From Chloroflexota bacterium (GTDB lineage: Bacteria > Chloroflexota > Anaerolineae > Promineifilales > Promineifilaceae), in assembly GCA_013112725.1 (NCBI GenBank), contig JABFFZ010000046.1, positions 1 through 44,030 on the forward strand: 44,030 nt of DNA. The letters run 5' to 3'. How positions within the stretch are numbered: the first letter of the stretch is position 1; each line of letters starts with the position of its first letter. Of the stretch, positions 15,978 through 27,101 are shown in pieces. The translations under genes were made by a program, and so were the position numbers. Under the pieces are notes generated by a model. The model was not told the DNA's origin, did no database searches, and worked only from the letters and a program-made list of their open reading frames with translations.

Positions 15978-16926
15978 CGGCGATCCCTGTCCTTTCCACG
16001 GATTCCACAAACCATTTTTGCAAGACAAAATACATCAACAGCAAGGGCAAAATGTTCAAAAACGTGCCGCTCAATTTAACCGCCTCGTTCAGGCGATCAA
16101 AGATATTGACCGTGCCTGGCGGGTACAGATTCTCATATGCCTGCACAAATTTGGAAAGCTGCATCGGCAGCGATTGGATGCCCCCTTCCAGAAAGATGAC
16201 CGTCAGATAGGTCTCGTTCCAATACCAGACAATGGAAAAAATGATGGAAATGACGAAGGCAGGGATGGCGGATGGTAAGGCAATTCTCACAAATATCCGG
16301 AAGTCGCTGGCGCCATCCAGCCGGGCGGCCTCTTCTAAGGATTTAGGTAGAGACAGAAAAGTCTGGTAAAAAATCAGGATGAAGATGGCGCTCTGATACC
16401 CCTGTCCCATCATCGCCGGCAAAATCAGGGCATAAATGCTGCCCAGCAAACCGAAATTGCGATAGGTTAACATTTGGGGGATGACGGTGGTTTGGGGCGG
16501 TATGATGAATGTGGCCAGGATGAGCAGAAAGATCAGGTTTTTGCCCCAGAAGCGGTAGCGCGCCAGGCCATAGCCCACCAGCGAACAGACCATCGCTTGA
16601 ATGATCGAGGGGATGACGCTGATCAGGATAGAGGATAACAGGGTGCTGGGGTAATTTAATACCCGGTATGCTTTGACATAGTTGCCAGTATAAACCTGCG
16701 TGGGAATCCACTGCACCATCGGGTTTAATAAATCTTCCGGGCTTTTCAGACTGGTGACGAGCATGAATAACAGGGGATACAAATACACGAAACCAATGGC
16801 AATCAACAGCATGTAGAGTGCGATATTAAACAGCAAGCCGTAGCTGGTGCGATTGCCCAGGAAAATGCCCTTTAACTGATCTTGTCTATGCCTGTTCAGA
16901 GGACTTGTAAAAGAATAACTCCGCAT
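15970..16926 (-). CDS. CUT1 sugar ABC transporter permease (MalG type)
   Basis: The 318-aa inner-membrane subunit has about six transmembrane segments and the ATPase-docking loop EEAARLDGASDFRIFVRIALPSAIPA. The N-terminal cytoplasmic tail is basic. It pairs with the permease 33 bp upstream (16959-17849). The tail overlaps the start of the glucanase lipoprotein gene by 8 nt. No MalK/MsmK-type ATPase is encoded in the window, so a shared ATPase elsewhere must energise it. This is the second permease pair of the block. Confidence 0.92.
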   Translation of the reverse strand: MRSYSFTSPLNRHRQDQLKGIFLGNRTSYGLLFNIALYMLLIAIGFVYLYPLLFMLVTSLKSPEDLLNPMVQWIPTQVYTGNYVKAYRVLNYPSTLLSSILISVIPSIIQAMVCSLVGYGLARYRFWGKNLIFLLILATFIIPPQTTVIPQMLTYRNFGLLGSIYALILPAMMGQGYQSAIFILIFYQTFLSLPKSLEEAARLDGASDFRIFVRIALPSAIPAFVISIIFSIVWYWNETYLTVIFLEGGIQSLPMQLSKFVQAYENLYPPGTVNIFDRLNEAVKLSGTFLNILPLLLMYFVLQKWFVESVERTGIAGE

Positions 16927-16958
16927 TTTGATAGCCTCTTATTTTGAACAATTTCGTT

Positions 16959-17849
16959 CTAGCCAAACTGCCTCTTGGCTCGATAGTTCAGGAGCAGATA
17001 AATAACTGTCAGCAGTAAAAAAAGGACGAAGAAATACAGAAAGGACATGGCGCTGGCGTAGCCGATGCCGCCGCCGACGGCGTAGGTCTGGCTGTAGATG
17101 TATTTGATGACCTTGTTTTCCGAGAAATGGGAGAGCGTGATGATGGTGTAGACGGCCACGATGAGGGTGGTGGTGGAGAGGGCGGGCAGCGTAATTTTCC
17201 AGAATGATTCCCAGGCTGAAGCGCCGTCAATAGCAGCGGCTTGGTAGATACTCTGGTCAATTTTTTGCAGGCTGGAGAGGTAAATCAGGATTTGTACACC
17301 GGAGAACCAGAGGATCAGGATGAAGGAGGTCAGCAGGTATTCAATGGGATTGCGGAAATAGTCTGGCAGTTGGGCTATATACTCGGTGGCGGTGGCCGAA
17401 ATGGCCAGCCCCGGCACGGAGGTGGCCCCCTGCGCCACCAGTTCTTGAATGACCGGCCCGCTGGTGATGACCACCGGCAGGAAGAAAATGGTGCGGAATA
17501 TGCCCTTGAAGCGAAATTTCAGGTTCAGGAAGAGGGCGATAATGAGAGAAAAGATGAGGATGATGGGTACGGCAACCAGCGTTTCGATGGCGTATTCGAT
17601 GAGCAGTTGCACAAAGGTGGGGTCGGTGAATAAGGCTCTGGTGTAATTTTGCCATTGGATATGTTCCAGGCTGATGCCGGTGGCGGTGACGGTGACCTGG
17701 TTGAGGCTGTAATAGAGGGTTTGCAGGAGGGGCACGGCCGTGAACAACGCAAATCCCACGATCCAGACCAACACAAAAGCATAGCCATATACCGCTTCCC
17801 GCGAGCGGTGCGTCAGGCCCCGGCAGCGACCGATTTTTGGTGTGGTCAT
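16959..17849 (-). CDS. CUT1 sugar ABC transporter permease (MalF type)
   Basis: The 296-aa permease has six predicted transmembrane helices and the EAA loop [28 protein letters not shown]. The ATG at 17849 overlaps the stop of the DUF5696 gene as ATGA. The longer open frame upstream is simply the shifted DUF5696 coding sequence and is rejected. In MalF relatives the periplasmic loop between helices 1 and 3 contacts the binding protein; here the loop is [29 protein letters not shown]. The coupling with DUF5696 suggests the two products are needed together. Confidence 0.92.
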   Translation of the reverse strand: MTTPKIGRCRGLTHRSREAVYGYAFVLVWIVGFALFTAVPLLQTLYYSLNQVTVTATGISLEHIQWQNYTRALFTDPTFVQLLIEYAIETLVAVPIILIFSLIIALFLNLKFRFKGIFRTIFFLPVVITSGPVIQELVAQGATSVPGLAISATATEYIAQLPDYFRNPIEYLLTSFILILWFSGVQILIYLSSLQKIDQSIYQAAAIDGASAWESFWKITLPALSTTTLIVAVYTIITLSHFSENKVIKYIYSQTYAVGGGIGYASAMSFLYFFVLFLLLTVIYLLLNYRAKRQFG

Positions 17850-20068
17850 GGCGCGGCCTCCCGGATAACGGCGTCCTGACTGCCCACCACCACACCGTCG
17901 CCTACATAGGGGGTATTGTTGTAATTGACGATAATCTGGCGGCCGTTGCCATAGGTGGTGGCAACAACGCCAGTCGCCAGCGTCTGGCGGGCCGTGATGC
18001 GCTGCCCGGCCACCGGCCCCAACAGGCTGTTTAGCCATTGATAATTCGCCTCAATTTCCTGACCCCATTGGGCATAGGACGAGGTATAAATCCAGTTTGA
18101 ACTGGTGTTAAGAATTTTGGCCGTGATTTCTTCGGTGAGGAAATAGGAGGGGTAGACGCCGAAATCTATGTGCCGCAGCAAGTCCTGGCGGGTATTGGAC
18201 GAGAAATTCAAGGCCGGGCCGTAAAAAGGAACGTGGCCGGCCAGGGTGATCGGCAAAAATGGCACGGCTTCGGGAGCGTACAGGTAGCCGCTGTTGGTGA
18301 GGGGCATATCGAAATATGCCTGCATGAAACCAAACAGGTAATCGTTGGGCATGTAAAAAGCCAGGTTGATATTGTTCTCCGCCAGCAATGCCTGATAGTG
18401 CTGGATGGCCTCTTCGCGGTTCAAAAAATGATTCTGCTTAAAATCGCTGTACAGCATGGAGCCAATGCCATCCAGCGCCAGGCCGGCCTGTAGGTCGGTG
18501 GAAACATCGGCGCTGAGTGCGGCATAACGGCCGTGCAGAGCCTCATAATTCAGGTAGTAATTGACTTTGTTGCGGTTGTAGCCGATCAGGTTGAAGTTGG
18601 TGATGGACATGGCCAGGTCGCGGCGGGTGGAGTAGCCGCCTTCGTCCCGTAGGGCGGCTTGCGGGTCTAAATAGAGGTAGAAATTGCCGCCCACGGCCGT
18701 AACCTCTTCCACCAGCCCTTTCAACTCATTCTTATTTCCCAAACTCCGCTCCAGCCGCAGCGCGCGGGGTGGCATGGCAGACGCGCCCAATGGCTGCCAG
18801 CCATAATAGACGACCTCTGGATTTGCCACCGCCAGATCGGCCAGAATGTCGCTCATTTGGGCAACGGTGGTCATGGGAATGGCGCGATGCCAGAACAGGA
18901 TTTTCTCTTTTTCCGCGCCTAAAAATTCCAACCGGATGCCGATGCCATCACCCGGTACGGCCGTTCTGGGCAGCATCCCTTTGTCCACCAGATACGCCTG
19001 GTAGCTGTTGGCCATGCCCACATAATCGCTGGCCTCGCCGGTCAGAAAACGATAGTGGATGGAGACGTCAAACCGGTTGGTGCGTGGCTGCAAGGTGGTG
19101 ACGCCGGCGCCGGCGCGGTTGGTGGCCTGGAAGTAGCTCTCGTTATAAATGAAGGCGTTGTAGAGGAAGTTGAAGTTGGTGATGATGCCCGCCGGATGCG
19201 CCTGGATTTCGCCGTAGGGCGCGCCCTTTTCCACGACGGCAATGAAGGCGTTTTCTTTTTCGCCATGCACCATGCCGGTGACGGGGATGGAGATTTTGAA
19301 GGGGCGGTTGATGGTGGGGTCATAGGGCACGGCCGTGATCATACCCAGGTCAGCGCCATAGTAACGGCCGTAAAACATATTGCTCGCCTTTGTCTGCGCC
19401 GCAAAACGGATCAGTGCGCCCGCCCCATCGGGAATAAACATATAACCGGGTGTCTGGTCATCCCTGGTGGCTCCCAGGAAAGGATAGACGTGCAGCAAAC
19501 CCAGTTTGAAATTGGGGTCTTCCTCTTTGATGGAGTCAAACGGCGCCTGCACATTGACTCCCTCTGGTTCTAATTGCACCCTGACCGTCAGGGTGATTGA
19601 GGGGTCGAGGAATTGCACGGTAGCGGCAAACCCCTGCTCAATGGGGTTGACCACAATAGAGTGGCTGGTATTGGTGATGGAGGCGCGGATGCGGGTGGCC
19701 TTTTGATCCAGATAATCAATGCTGATCCCGCTTTGGGCAAAAGCCGTCCAGGTGCGGTTGAGCCGGTCATCTTCGCCCGCCTCGTCCAGGTTGGAATGCC
19801 AGACGTAACCACTGCGTTTGTCCACCACCTTGAAGGCCAGCGTGTTTTCATTCAGGTATAGTTGGAAATTTTCGTTCTCGGCCACCAGTTCATAGCTATC
19901 CGGTATGGCCTGGGCAGGTGGGGATGAATGAACAGCGGATGGGCAGGATGAACAGATTTTTGCCATCCGCCCATCCCGCCCATCCGTGTCCGTTGCCGCC
20001 AGGCCGCCGGCGCCCAACAGCAAGACGATGAGCAGGACGCTCTGGAATAGGCGCTGTGTTTTAACCAC
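17846..20068 (-). CDS. DUF5696-type exported protein, possible novel glycoside hydrolase
   Basis: The 740-aa protein has a signal peptide ([16 protein letters not shown]). Residues about 27-52 are encoded by a palindromic repeat. Residues about 60-345 are beta-rich ([59 protein letters not shown]). Residues about 375-640 look like a TIM barrel ([44 protein letters not shown] with Asp533/Asp542, [13 protein letters not shown]). A beta region ends the protein. This beta-sandwich/barrel/beta order recalls the GH101/GH129 group, so a hydrolase role is an inference. I recognise the family only as DUF5696, seen beside sugar transporters. A GTG start overlaps the YIP1 stop as GTGGTTAA; the 3' end overlaps a permease start. 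Confidence 0.7.
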   Translation of the reverse strand: MVKTQRLFQSVLLIVLLLGAGGLAATDTDGRDGRMAKICSSCPSAVHSSPPAQAIPDSYELVAENENFQLYLNENTLAFKVVDKRSGYVWHSNLDEAGEDDRLNRTWTAFAQSGISIDYLDQKATRIRASITNTSHSIVVNPIEQGFAATVQFLDPSITLTVRVQLEPEGVNVQAPFDSIKEEDPNFKLGLLHVYPFLGATRDDQTPGYMFIPDGAGALIRFAAQTKASNMFYGRYYGADLGMITAVPYDPTINRPFKISIPVTGMVHGEKENAFIAVVEKGAPYGEIQAHPAGIITNFNFLYNAFIYNESYFQATNRAGAGVTTLQPRTNRFDVSIHYRFLTGEASDYVGMANSYQAYLVDKGMLPRTAVPGDGIGIRLEFLGAEKEKILFWHRAIPMTTVAQMSDILADLAVANPEVVYYGWQPLGASAMPPRALRLERSLGNKNELKGLVEEVTAVGGNFYLYLDPQAALRDEGGYSTRRDLAMSITNFNLIGYNRNKVNYYLNYEALHGRYAALSADVSTDLQAGLALDGIGSMLYSDFKQNHFLNREEAIQHYQALLAENNINLAFYMPNDYLFGFMQAYFDMPLTNSGYLYAPEAVPFLPITLAGHVPFYGPALNFSSNTRQDLLRHIDFGVYPSYFLTEEITAKILNTSSNWIYTSSYAQWGQEIEANYQWLNSLLGPVAGQRITARQTLATGVVATTYGNGRQIIVNYNNTPYVGDGVVVGSQDAVIREAAP
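19922..19991. repeat. Palindromic GGATGGGC/GCCCATCC island inside the DUF5696 coding sequence
   Basis: Words GCGGATGGGCAGGATG are mirrored by CATCCGCCCATCCCG and CCCATCCG around a TTTTTG centre. It is read in frame (residues about 27-52, Asp/Gly/Arg then Cys/Ser/Pro rich) between the signal peptide and the first domain, where an inserted linker does no harm. Confidence 0.7.
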
Positions 20069-22067
20069 GTAAACGCACCTCCTGGGCTACGGCCGTGATG
20101 AAGTCAAATAGCTGAGTAAACAGCACATAAAGGATGTAACCGGTCAACACAAACAGCCCCATGGTAAATAAGGTGATCAGCACATTCCGCACCGTCTCCG
20201 AAAAGGAATAGTTGTGAATCTCTTTCACCATGATGAACAACATGATGGCCGTCCAGGCCCACACCAGGTTAAGCGAAAAGGAGTGCAGGAAAACCTCATT
20301 CAGGGTCAAGACGTTGGAGAGTAGGGCAATGGGTAAGGCAAACAGTGTATAGGGGAAGAGGCTATAGGCCGTGCCCATGATCACGTCCCGCACCCGCCCC
20401 TCGCCATCGCTGATGGTCGAGACCAGATAATTGGCGGTGTTCCACAGGAACAGCAGCACAATGGTGTTGACTATCTCGTTTTCTGGCCGGATGTCCGCCA
20501 GCACGGTGTATGGGTTAAAGATAAAACCGGTCAGGTAAAGGGACAAAACCCGGACGGCTACCACCCAGCCGTACAGGATGAAGGCAAAGGTCAAACTACC
20601 GCGCAGGTTATGTTTGATGTAGTAAAAGCTATCGGCCGGCTGTTTGATGAAGCGGAACATGAAAACAAAGTCATCCACCAGCTTAATCGCCCGTACCTGT
20701 CTTAGCCAGTTTCGGGCGGGGTCAGACCAGCGGTAGCGCCGGTCAAACCGTTTGCCGGTTTGAAACACGAGCGAAAGAACGACCAGCCCGATGATGGCCT
20801 GCCCCAGGTGTTGCTGCAAAACCAGGTTGCGCCGTTCCCAAAATGCCTGTGAATAGCCGTCCCGGTCTTCGGCATACCGGTAAAAAGTCAGGGCATCCGG
20901 GTAGTTGCCCTCCTTAAAATAGGCGTCGGCGATGGCCTGGTAGGCCATGATAAAAGAGCCATTGTAGTCCAGTACGTCTGCAAAGTAGGGCCGGGCTTCC
21001 TGGTAAAAACCTTCCATGTACAGGCGCACGCCGTCATGCACCTGCCGGGCAAAGGCGGTTGTCTCGTAAACGACAATGGCATTTTTCTCTTTGTCCAACA
21101 CGTACAGGTATTCACCGTGGCGGGCTACGGCCGTAGGACTCCGCAGCGTGCCCAACCGCTGGTCCCCTTTGTCCTGCGCCCCAAATACAAATAGCAGCGT
21201 GCCGGTGAGATCATATTCAAAAATCACGCCATCGGCGGCCACGGCCACCACCAGGCCACTATCGCTGACATCCAGATCGCGGAAAGCGGTGGAGCCGAGG
21301 GTCTCCGGGAAGATATTTTTACCGGCAATGGTAAAGCGGCGGATGCTTTCCCACATGGAGGTTCCGGCCGTAATGGTGAATACCAGTGATTGGTGGTCAA
21401 TCTCCACGTTTGAGGGGGAAGCGGCTTCGTTTTTGATAAACTGCGCCAGTTGCTCTTCGGTCAAGAACAGGCGCTGCAAGATCATCTTCCATGACATCGC
21501 CGCCGAATTGGCGCCGAAGTAGCCGATGAAGTTGCCGTTGGTGTTCATCTGCACAATGCCGTTGACCGAACCTTCGCTGATGATGTACAGATTTTGGCGT
21601 TTGTCTACGGCGATTTTGCGGGGCAGGAACTGCCGGTTTTTGCCAAACAACGGTTCAGAAGGCCGGCCGAACTGCTTCAGCACCTCGCCGTTGGCGTCCA
21701 GGATAAAGATGTTGTTTTGTTTGGCGTCTGCCACGTAGATGACGCCGTCGTCGTCTACAAACACGCCGGTTGGCCCTTGCAAAACCGCCTCGCCGTAAGC
21801 GGCCGTTTCCTGAAAATTGTCCAGCCGGAGGATACGGCCGTTGCCCGTATCGGCCACATAAATAACCCCCTCCGCCGTCACAAACATATCCTCCGCGCCG
21901 GCAATGGGCAGGTCAATTTCGGCGTAAGGGGTATAGGCATCCTGGGTGCGCACCAGGGAACCGCGCGGCCCCCAGGCCCAGGTGGTATAAGGGGTTTGCG
22001 CGCCGGCGGGCACGGCCGTTAGCGCAAACAGCCCGATGATCAAAATGAACGGAGTTAATCGTTTCAT
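20061..22067 (-). CDS. NHL-propeller / TPR / YIP1 membrane protein
   Basis: The 668-aa protein has, in order: a signal peptide ([17 protein letters not shown]); NHL beta-propeller repeats at about 45-340 (repeats of [77 protein letters not shown]); TPR-like helices at about 350-400 ([34 protein letters not shown]); a transmembrane segment; then a YIP1-type domain with about five transmembrane helices to the C-terminus. The propeller would face outside. The ATG at 22067 is used; the upstream frame is repeat sequence. Placed between two permease pairs and overlapping DUF5696, it may be an assembly or sensing partner of the transporter (inference). Confidence 0.75.
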   Translation of the reverse strand: MKRLTPFILIIGLFALTAVPAGAQTPYTTWAWGPRGSLVRTQDAYTPYAEIDLPIAGAEDMFVTAEGVIYVADTGNGRILRLDNFQETAAYGEAVLQGPTGVFVDDDGVIYVADAKQNNIFILDANGEVLKQFGRPSEPLFGKNRQFLPRKIAVDKRQNLYIISEGSVNGIVQMNTNGNFIGYFGANSAAMSWKMILQRLFLTEEQLAQFIKNEAASPSNVEIDHQSLVFTITAGTSMWESIRRFTIAGKNIFPETLGSTAFRDLDVSDSGLVVAVAADGVIFEYDLTGTLLFVFGAQDKGDQRLGTLRSPTAVARHGEYLYVLDKEKNAIVVYETTAFARQVHDGVRLYMEGFYQEARPYFADVLDYNGSFIMAYQAIADAYFKEGNYPDALTFYRYAEDRDGYSQAFWERRNLVLQQHLGQAIIGLVVLSLVFQTGKRFDRRYRWSDPARNWLRQVRAIKLVDDFVFMFRFIKQPADSFYYIKHNLRGSLTFAFILYGWVVAVRVLSLYLTGFIFNPYTVLADIRPENEIVNTIVLLFLWNTANYLVSTISDGEGRVRDVIMGTAYSLFPYTLFALPIALLSNVLTLNEVFLHSFSLNLVWAWTAIMLFIMVKEIHNYSFSETVRNVLITLFTMGLFVLTGYILYVLFTQLFDFITAVAQEVRLRG

Positions 22068-22081
22068 GGTGGTTTTGAGCT

Positions 22082-22133
22082 GATGCGTGATGCGTGACCG
22101 GAAAGTCCTCACGCATCACGCATCACGCATCAC
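22082..22133. repeat. Palindromic island of GATGCGT/ACGCATC words
   Basis: Two GATGCGT units, a centre GACCGGAAAGTCCTC, then three ACGCATC units. It fills the gap between a permease stop and the YIP1 gene start. Arms and centre match the island at 12240-12312. Confidence 0.8.
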
Positions 22134-22134
22134 T

Positions 22135-23043
22135 TCATTTCAACCCCGAATGAGACATGGTATTCATCACCTGGCTTTGCAGGATGATGAAAATAATCAG
22201 GTTAGGCAAGAACATGATGAGAGCCGCCGCCGCCGCCATACCCTGCCCCGCCACCACATTGGCCCCGGCGGTTGTGGCCGTCAGGGTGGAGAGATAAAAA
22301 GCAAAGGTTTTCAAACTTTCGCTGTTGATATACAGCGTCGAGATCTCGGCATTGTTCCAGGCCGCCTGAAAGGTCAAAATAGCAATGGTGGCAATGGCCG
22401 GTTTGATCATGGGCACAATAATGCGCCAGTAGATCACCACGTCCGACGCGCCGTCAATCTGCGCCGCCTGCACCACCTCGTCGGGGATGCCGTCAATAAA
22501 TTGCTTGATGAGAAACAGCCCCACCGGCAAAGCCAATACCGGCAGGATGTGGACAAAATAGGTGTCCATCAGGCTTAATTTTTCGATGATGAGGAAGCGC
22601 GGGATGGTGACGGCAATGGGCACAAACATGAGGGCAACGGTATTGATGGCAAACAGCGTTTTTTTGAGTTTGAACCGTTTTTTGGACAGGGCGTAGGCTG
22701 CCAGGGTGGAGACGAGCATGGAAGCGGCAATGGTCACGGCCGTGATCAAAATACTGTTGAACAAATAGCGGCTCACCGGTACGCCCGAATTGCCCATGCG
22801 CGAAAACAAATCGGCAAAGTTCTTCGTGGTGGGGTTAATGACAAAAAAACGGGGCGGATAGGCAAACAACTCGTCCGGCGGCTTGAAGGCATGGGAAAAG
22901 ATAAAGATCGTGGGCAAGAGCATAAAAGCCGCCAACGGCAGCAAAATCACATAAAACTTGATCTGGCTGGGATGAAAACCTTTCGGATTAGTCTTATTGC
23001 TGTAAATCCCGGAGAATCGTCTTCTCGACCTGCCTCGTCTCAT
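22135..23043 (-). CDS. CUT1 sugar ABC transporter permease (MalG type)
   Basis: The 302-aa protein has six predicted transmembrane helices. The EAA loop [32 protein letters not shown] contacts the ATPase. The N-terminus is very basic ([12 protein letters not shown]). The ATG at 23043 is chosen; residues read upstream come from the ATATCCC/GGGATAT island. It forms the first permease pair with 23124-24095, next to the giant binding protein. Confidence 0.92.
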   Translation of the reverse strand: MRRGRSRRRFSGIYSNKTNPKGFHPSQIKFYVILLPLAAFMLLPTIFIFSHAFKPPDELFAYPPRFFVINPTTKNFADLFSRMGNSGVPVSRYLFNSILITAVTIAASMLVSTLAAYALSKKRFKLKKTLFAINTVALMFVPIAVTIPRFLIIEKLSLMDTYFVHILPVLALPVGLFLIKQFIDGIPDEVVQAAQIDGASDVVIYWRIIVPMIKPAIATIAILTFQAAWNNAEISTLYINSESLKTFAFYLSTLTATTAGANVVAGQGMAAAAALIMFLPNLIIFIILQSQVMNTMSHSGLK

Positions 23044-23052
23044 GTTTACCCT

Positions 23053-23123
23053 TATGGATATTGGGATATTAAGATATTGGGATATTGGTACTCGGCTAAT
23101 ATCCCAATATCCTAATATCCCCA
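23053..23123. repeat. Palindromic island of GGATATT/AATATCC words
   Basis: Four GGATATT-like units (one AAGATATT) are mirrored by AATATCCC, AATATCC and TAATATCCCC around a GGTACTCGGCT centre. It fills the gap between the two permease genes. Confidence 0.8.
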
Positions 23124-24095
23124 TCAGTCACTACTCCCAAACAACCGGTTCGCCACTCTGGAAAAGAGGAGAACCATCAGCAACAACACCACGGAAACGG
23201 CCGCAGCATACCCCATCTCATACCGCAAAAAGCCAAAATCCTCAATGTGGTTCACAATCAACTGCCCGGCATATTGCGGCGTAGGGTTGCCGCCGGACAG
23301 GGTGACGCCAATGGCCCCGGCCTGAAACGTGCCCACAATGGACATCACCGCCCCAAACAGCATTTGCGGCTTCATGGAGGGAATGGTGATATGAATAATT
23401 TCCTGAAAACGACTGCTGATGCCATCCAGACTGCCCACTTCATATAGTTCCGGGTTCACCTCCAAAATGCCCGCCAGCATCGCCAGAAAACCCACGCCCA
23501 TGCTGCCCCATAAGGTGACGATGATCATAATGGTCATCAAATACTGCGGCGATTGCAGCCATTGAATTGGCTCCTGGATGAGATTCAGCCCCAACAAATA
23601 ACTGTTCAAATAGCCGTTTTGGTCGCCGCTGAACAGGGTTTTCCAAACCACCGCCATGGCAATGCCCGTCGTCATCGAAGGCGAATACAAAATCAGGGCA
23701 AAAATGGTGCGCGGCAGCTTGGGCAGTTGCGCCAGCATCCAGGCCAGCATGAAGGCCATGACATAACCACACGGCCCCACAATCACGGCAAACTTGATGG
23801 TGTTGGGCAGCACGTAGCGCATGAAGATCTCATCCTGCGTCAGCAAAACGATGTAATTGCGCAGGCCGTTGAAGGTGGGCGTCTGGATGGTGTCGAAAAA
23901 GGTGAAGGAGAGAAGGAAAGCGACCAACACCGGGGCTACAATAAAAATGGTGAACATGAGCGCGTAAGGGAAGAGGAAGGTATAGGCGCTGCCCTCTTTG
24001 CCATACCAGTTTTTGAGCGTGGGCAGGATGGGCCGGCCGGCGCGGGCATCGGGCCGGGTGAGGGGGTGGGGCACGGCCGTCTTTTCACCGATCAT
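23124..24095 (-). CDS. CUT1 sugar ABC transporter permease (MalF type)
   Basis: The 323-aa protein has a long cytoplasmic N-terminus (about 40 residues), six transmembrane helices, and an EAA-type loop [29 protein letters not shown]. The loop reads EVGSLDG rather than EAAxxDG, a mild divergence. Its start overlaps the 3' end of the 987-aa binding-protein gene by 11 nt, which indicates co-translation with that binding protein. Confidence 0.92.
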   Translation of the reverse strand: MIGEKTAVPHPLTRPDARAGRPILPTLKNWYGKEGSAYTFLFPYALMFTIFIVAPVLVAFLLSFTFFDTIQTPTFNGLRNYIVLLTQDEIFMRYVLPNTIKFAVIVGPCGYVMAFMLAWMLAQLPKLPRTIFALILYSPSMTTGIAMAVVWKTLFSGDQNGYLNSYLLGLNLIQEPIQWLQSPQYLMTIMIIVTLWGSMGVGFLAMLAGILEVNPELYEVGSLDGISSRFQEIIHITIPSMKPQMLFGAVMSIVGTFQAGAIGVTLSGGNPTPQYAGQLIVNHIEDFGFLRYEMGYAAAVSVVLLLMVLLFSRVANRLFGSSD

Positions 24096-27048
24096 CCTGC
24101 ATCCATCCTCTGACCGTCTCTATCGTCGGTACTTTGAACTCCTTCACTCTGACCCCGTTTTGCAGATAGCCAAACTCTTCCATTTTCCGCGTAATCTCAC
24201 GGTTGATGGTGATGATTGCGCTGTCAATGGCCACGCGGGGATTCACCCCTTCGAACACAATTTTATTCCAGGCATTGCTCAACTCCCGTTCCTGCATGTA
24301 GCTGCCGGGCAATTTCACTGGCTCTTGCAGCCATTCCCACTGCGCCAGAATCACGTCTTTATGCTCCTGGGCAATGGGCGAATAAGCAAACGCCTCCACG
24401 TTGGCCGAATTCCACAAATACGCCAGCCCATAGTTCAAAATAAGCTGCTGCTGGAAATCCACCTGCGTCTCGGTGGACATCCACCATTTCATAAACTCCC
24501 AGGCGGCTTCCGGCTGGTCGGTATTGGCAAACATGATGCCGGCCTGGGCGGAACCGGTGGCATAGCGCAGTTCACGGCCGTCCGGCAGCACCGTCGCCGG
24601 ATACAGGTCAATGGCCCAGAGGCCGTTTAATTCCGGCGCGGCAGTGAGCAATTTCAGGTAGGTCTCAAAATTGGAAACGCCAATGGGCAGGCTGCCATAG
24701 CGGAAGCTGTCGTAAAAGCTGGAGGTTGTCAGCGGCATCCCGTAGATGGTGAAACTCTCGGCCATGAATTTCACGGCCGTGATCGCCTCCTCGCTGGCCA
24801 ACCCCGTGGCAAAACCATCCGGGCTGTACAATGCCGCGTCATAATTGAAGAGATAGGGCGCGGTAAGCAGATAATTTTTGGTGCCGCTGCCGCTGGAAAG
24901 GGCTGTGTTGAAATTCATACCATACCGCTGCAATTCCGGCAAAATCTCAATCACCCCGTTCCACGTGTCGGGAACCGGGATGCCCAACGAATCCAGGATG
25001 TCTTGCCGATAAAACGTGACCCAGAAATCCTGCGTTTCCGGCAGGGCGTAGACGGAATCGTTAATGATGTAGCTCAGCAGCGAACCGGGGGTGTAAATAT
25101 TGATGGTAGCGTCAAAATCATCAAAGGCGCGCAAATCTTTCAGGGCATTGCGGATGGCTAATTCGTAGGGGATATTGGTGCTTACCCCCAACGCCACGTC
25201 CGGCTGGATACCGGCGGCATTGGCCAGCACCAGTTTGGACTCGTCCGGCATAATGGAAAACTTGACGGGAATGCCGGTTTCCGGGGTAAACGTTTGATCG
25301 GTAATCAACTGCATCAAATCCACGTACTGGCGCGGCCGGTTGACCCACACCTCCAACTCGCCCGCCTCCGCGCCGATGGACTGGTACGGGTCGCGCCGGA
25401 AGGAGTGGACGAAACGTTTGACCCCTTCAACCAGGGAAGTGGCGAACGAAGTTTTGATCGGCGGCGGCGGGGAATCGGCCGAATGAATGGTGATTTTGTC
25501 CAACGCCAACGGCTGATTTTGCAGCAAGGGCAGCAGCGCACCCAGCAGTTGGGCGGCCGAGCCAGAGCCTTCGGAAAAGCGGTTCAGGCGCGTGGGGATT
25601 TTGTTGGGGTCTTGGGCCAGGAAGCGGATGTTGTCTATAGCCATCTGGTACATCAGCACTTCTTGTGAGCCACGGCCCTGGTTCACGGCCGTGAGTACCC
25701 CCAAATCCGCCTCCAAATCATCGGCAATAGCCATGAGTTGTGCTTCAATATCGGGAATATAGTCCGAGATCACCCATTCTTTGAAGGGGTCTACCTGGTT
25801 GCCGGTCAGCTTTTTAATTTCCAGCGCCAATGTGTTGATGTCAATGAGTACCTTTTTAATCTTTTCAATGGGCGTGTAATACGGCGAATTGGTGGCCTCA
25901 ATGCCCAGGACGTTGGTTCCCTGGCGCAGGTAAATCTGGTACGGCGTCTCGCCGCCCAGGGTTACGTCTGTCCAGTCAGACGAATAAGCAAAAGGGACTT
26001 CATTCAACTCTGCAAAGGGCACGGCATCGTTGATGGTAATTCTGCGGAAACTGGTGAAATTATTCCGGGTGTTTTGCAAGGCACGCAGGGTAATGGTGTA
26101 CAGGCCATCTTCGGGCACGTCGAAGGCATAATACACCGTGCTGCCGCTGCGGTCCCAGCTTTCGCCGCCCAGAGTGTTGAGCAAGAGCCGGTAAGTGTCA
26201 TAGGGCGTCACCGCCAGGCTGCGCTGGTTGGCCGGCCGGATAGCGGTGTCATTTTTGAAGGTGGGCCACTCGGCTTCCATTTCAATCAGCACCCCGGAAG
26301 ATTCGGGCGCCTGGTTTTCTTGCCGGTACTGGGCATAGGTGGGCAGCGGCGCAAATGGCGCCAGGTAAATGCTGCCCAATAGTATGGACTCTTTGGCCAG
26401 CGTAAACGCAAAGGCGTGTTCACCGGCGGCCAGCATGAGCGGCAGCGGCGAGGGCTGGCTGAAATTGACGCCCCGCAGGGGCACGTTTGTCCAGCGAATC
26501 AACCGCTCCTGGCGAATCAGGGCTTCATTCCCGTAGCGGTCGAGGGGAAATGTTTCGGCGCCCTGCTGGTTCTGGTAAAAAATGGGGAAGACAATGCGCC
26601 GGGCGTCGTTGGCCGGAAAATCGCCATCCACGAGCAGTTGCCCTTCGGGGGCGTTGATGAAGGCGCTGAGCGCGGCCATGTCAAAGGAGAGGGTATACAG
26701 GCCAGCGTCCGCAACCAGGACGGTAAAACGGACGGTGTCGCCGGGTTGCAGGAGTACGGCCGTTTTCCCATACAACCCGGCACTCTCATGGTTGCTGATT
26801 GGCAGGCCAAAGGAATCGGCGGGGATTTCAATGGTACGGCCGTTCGTTTCAGGAAGTTGGATGGGGGGAAGGGTTGCTGCTGCGTACTGTGTGATGTGTG
26901 AGGGGGAGGCGACGGCCGTGCCGCCATTCCCCCAGGCGCGCATAGCCGACGGTGGCGTCGCCATCAACACCATCAACGCCATGCCCAATAACTTGAGAAT
27001 GATCCATCCAGACCTGACAGGTCTATTCAATCCGTAAATCCTGCCCAT
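24085..27048 (-). CDS. Giant (987-aa) family-1 sugar-binding protein with N-terminal beta domains
   Basis: A signal-like segment ([21 protein letters not shown]) is followed by two beta-sandwich, carbohydrate-module-like regions at about 60-235 ([20 protein letters not shown]) and 250-400 ([37 protein letters not shown]). Next comes a helical region at about 400-560. An SBP_bac_1 domain runs from about 580 to 970 ([90 protein letters not shown]). Ordinary CUT1 binding proteins have about 420 residues, so this is more than double. The first 15 or so codons overlap a palindromic repeat, so the true start is uncertain. It probably captures long glucan chains at the surface. Confidence 0.85.
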   Translation of the reverse strand: MGRIYGLNRPVRSGWIILKLLGMALMVLMATPPSAMRAWGNGGTAVASPSHITQYAAATLPPIQLPETNGRTIEIPADSFGLPISNHESAGLYGKTAVLLQPGDTVRFTVLVADAGLYTLSFDMAALSAFINAPEGQLLVDGDFPANDARRIVFPIFYQNQQGAETFPLDRYGNEALIRQERLIRWTNVPLRGVNFSQPSPLPLMLAAGEHAFAFTLAKESILLGSIYLAPFAPLPTYAQYRQENQAPESSGVLIEMEAEWPTFKNDTAIRPANQRSLAVTPYDTYRLLLNTLGGESWDRSGSTVYYAFDVPEDGLYTITLRALQNTRNNFTSFRRITINDAVPFAELNEVPFAYSSDWTDVTLGGETPYQIYLRQGTNVLGIEATNSPYYTPIEKIKKVLIDINTLALEIKKLTGNQVDPFKEWVISDYIPDIEAQLMAIADDLEADLGVLTAVNQGRGSQEVLMYQMAIDNIRFLAQDPNKIPTRLNRFSEGSGSAAQLLGALLPLLQNQPLALDKITIHSADSPPPPIKTSFATSLVEGVKRFVHSFRRDPYQSIGAEAGELEVWVNRPRQYVDLMQLITDQTFTPETGIPVKFSIMPDESKLVLANAAGIQPDVALGVSTNIPYELAIRNALKDLRAFDDFDATINIYTPGSLLSYIINDSVYALPETQDFWVTFYRQDILDSLGIPVPDTWNGVIEILPELQRYGMNFNTALSSGSGTKNYLLTAPYLFNYDAALYSPDGFATGLASEEAITAVKFMAESFTIYGMPLTTSSFYDSFRYGSLPIGVSNFETYLKLLTAAPELNGLWAIDLYPATVLPDGRELRYATGSAQAGIMFANTDQPEAAWEFMKWWMSTETQVDFQQQLILNYGLAYLWNSANVEAFAYSPIAQEHKDVILAQWEWLQEPVKLPGSYMQERELSNAWNKIVFEGVNPRVAIDSAIITINREITRKMEEFGYLQNGVRVKEFKVPTIETVRGWMQDDR

Positions 27049-27056
27049 CCATTGCC
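27010..27056. repeat. Dispersed repeat: AGACCTGACAGGTCT palindrome plus a GGATTTACGGATT unit
   Basis: A perfect 15-bp palindrome (27010-27024) adjoins a unit whose reverse complement, GGCAGGATTTACGGATT, recurs at 36468-36524. Related gacctgaca-type palindromes are at 31114-31146 and 42528-42591. It overlaps the N-terminal codons of the 987-aa protein. Confidence 0.65.
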
Positions 27057-27062
27057 AACCCC

Positions 27063-27091
27063 AAAGGGCGTTGCCGGCGGCAACGCCCTTT
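27063..27091. terminator. Strong hairpin after the 27102-28577 binding-protein gene
   Basis: A perfect 13-bp stem (AAAGGGCGTTGCC) with a 3-nt loop starts 10 bp after the stop. T-runs are weak on the minus strand, so it may be an mRNA-stabilising or partial attenuator hairpin that keeps the binding protein more abundant than downstream products. Confidence 0.65.
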
Positions 27092-27101
27092 GATTTATAT
27101 A

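Noticed and set aside
17850..18038. Longer start for the 16959-17849 permease
   Set aside because: The extension is the shifted coding sequence of DUF5696 and is Arg/Gly-rich; ATGA overlap at 17846-17849 gives a normal permease N-terminus.
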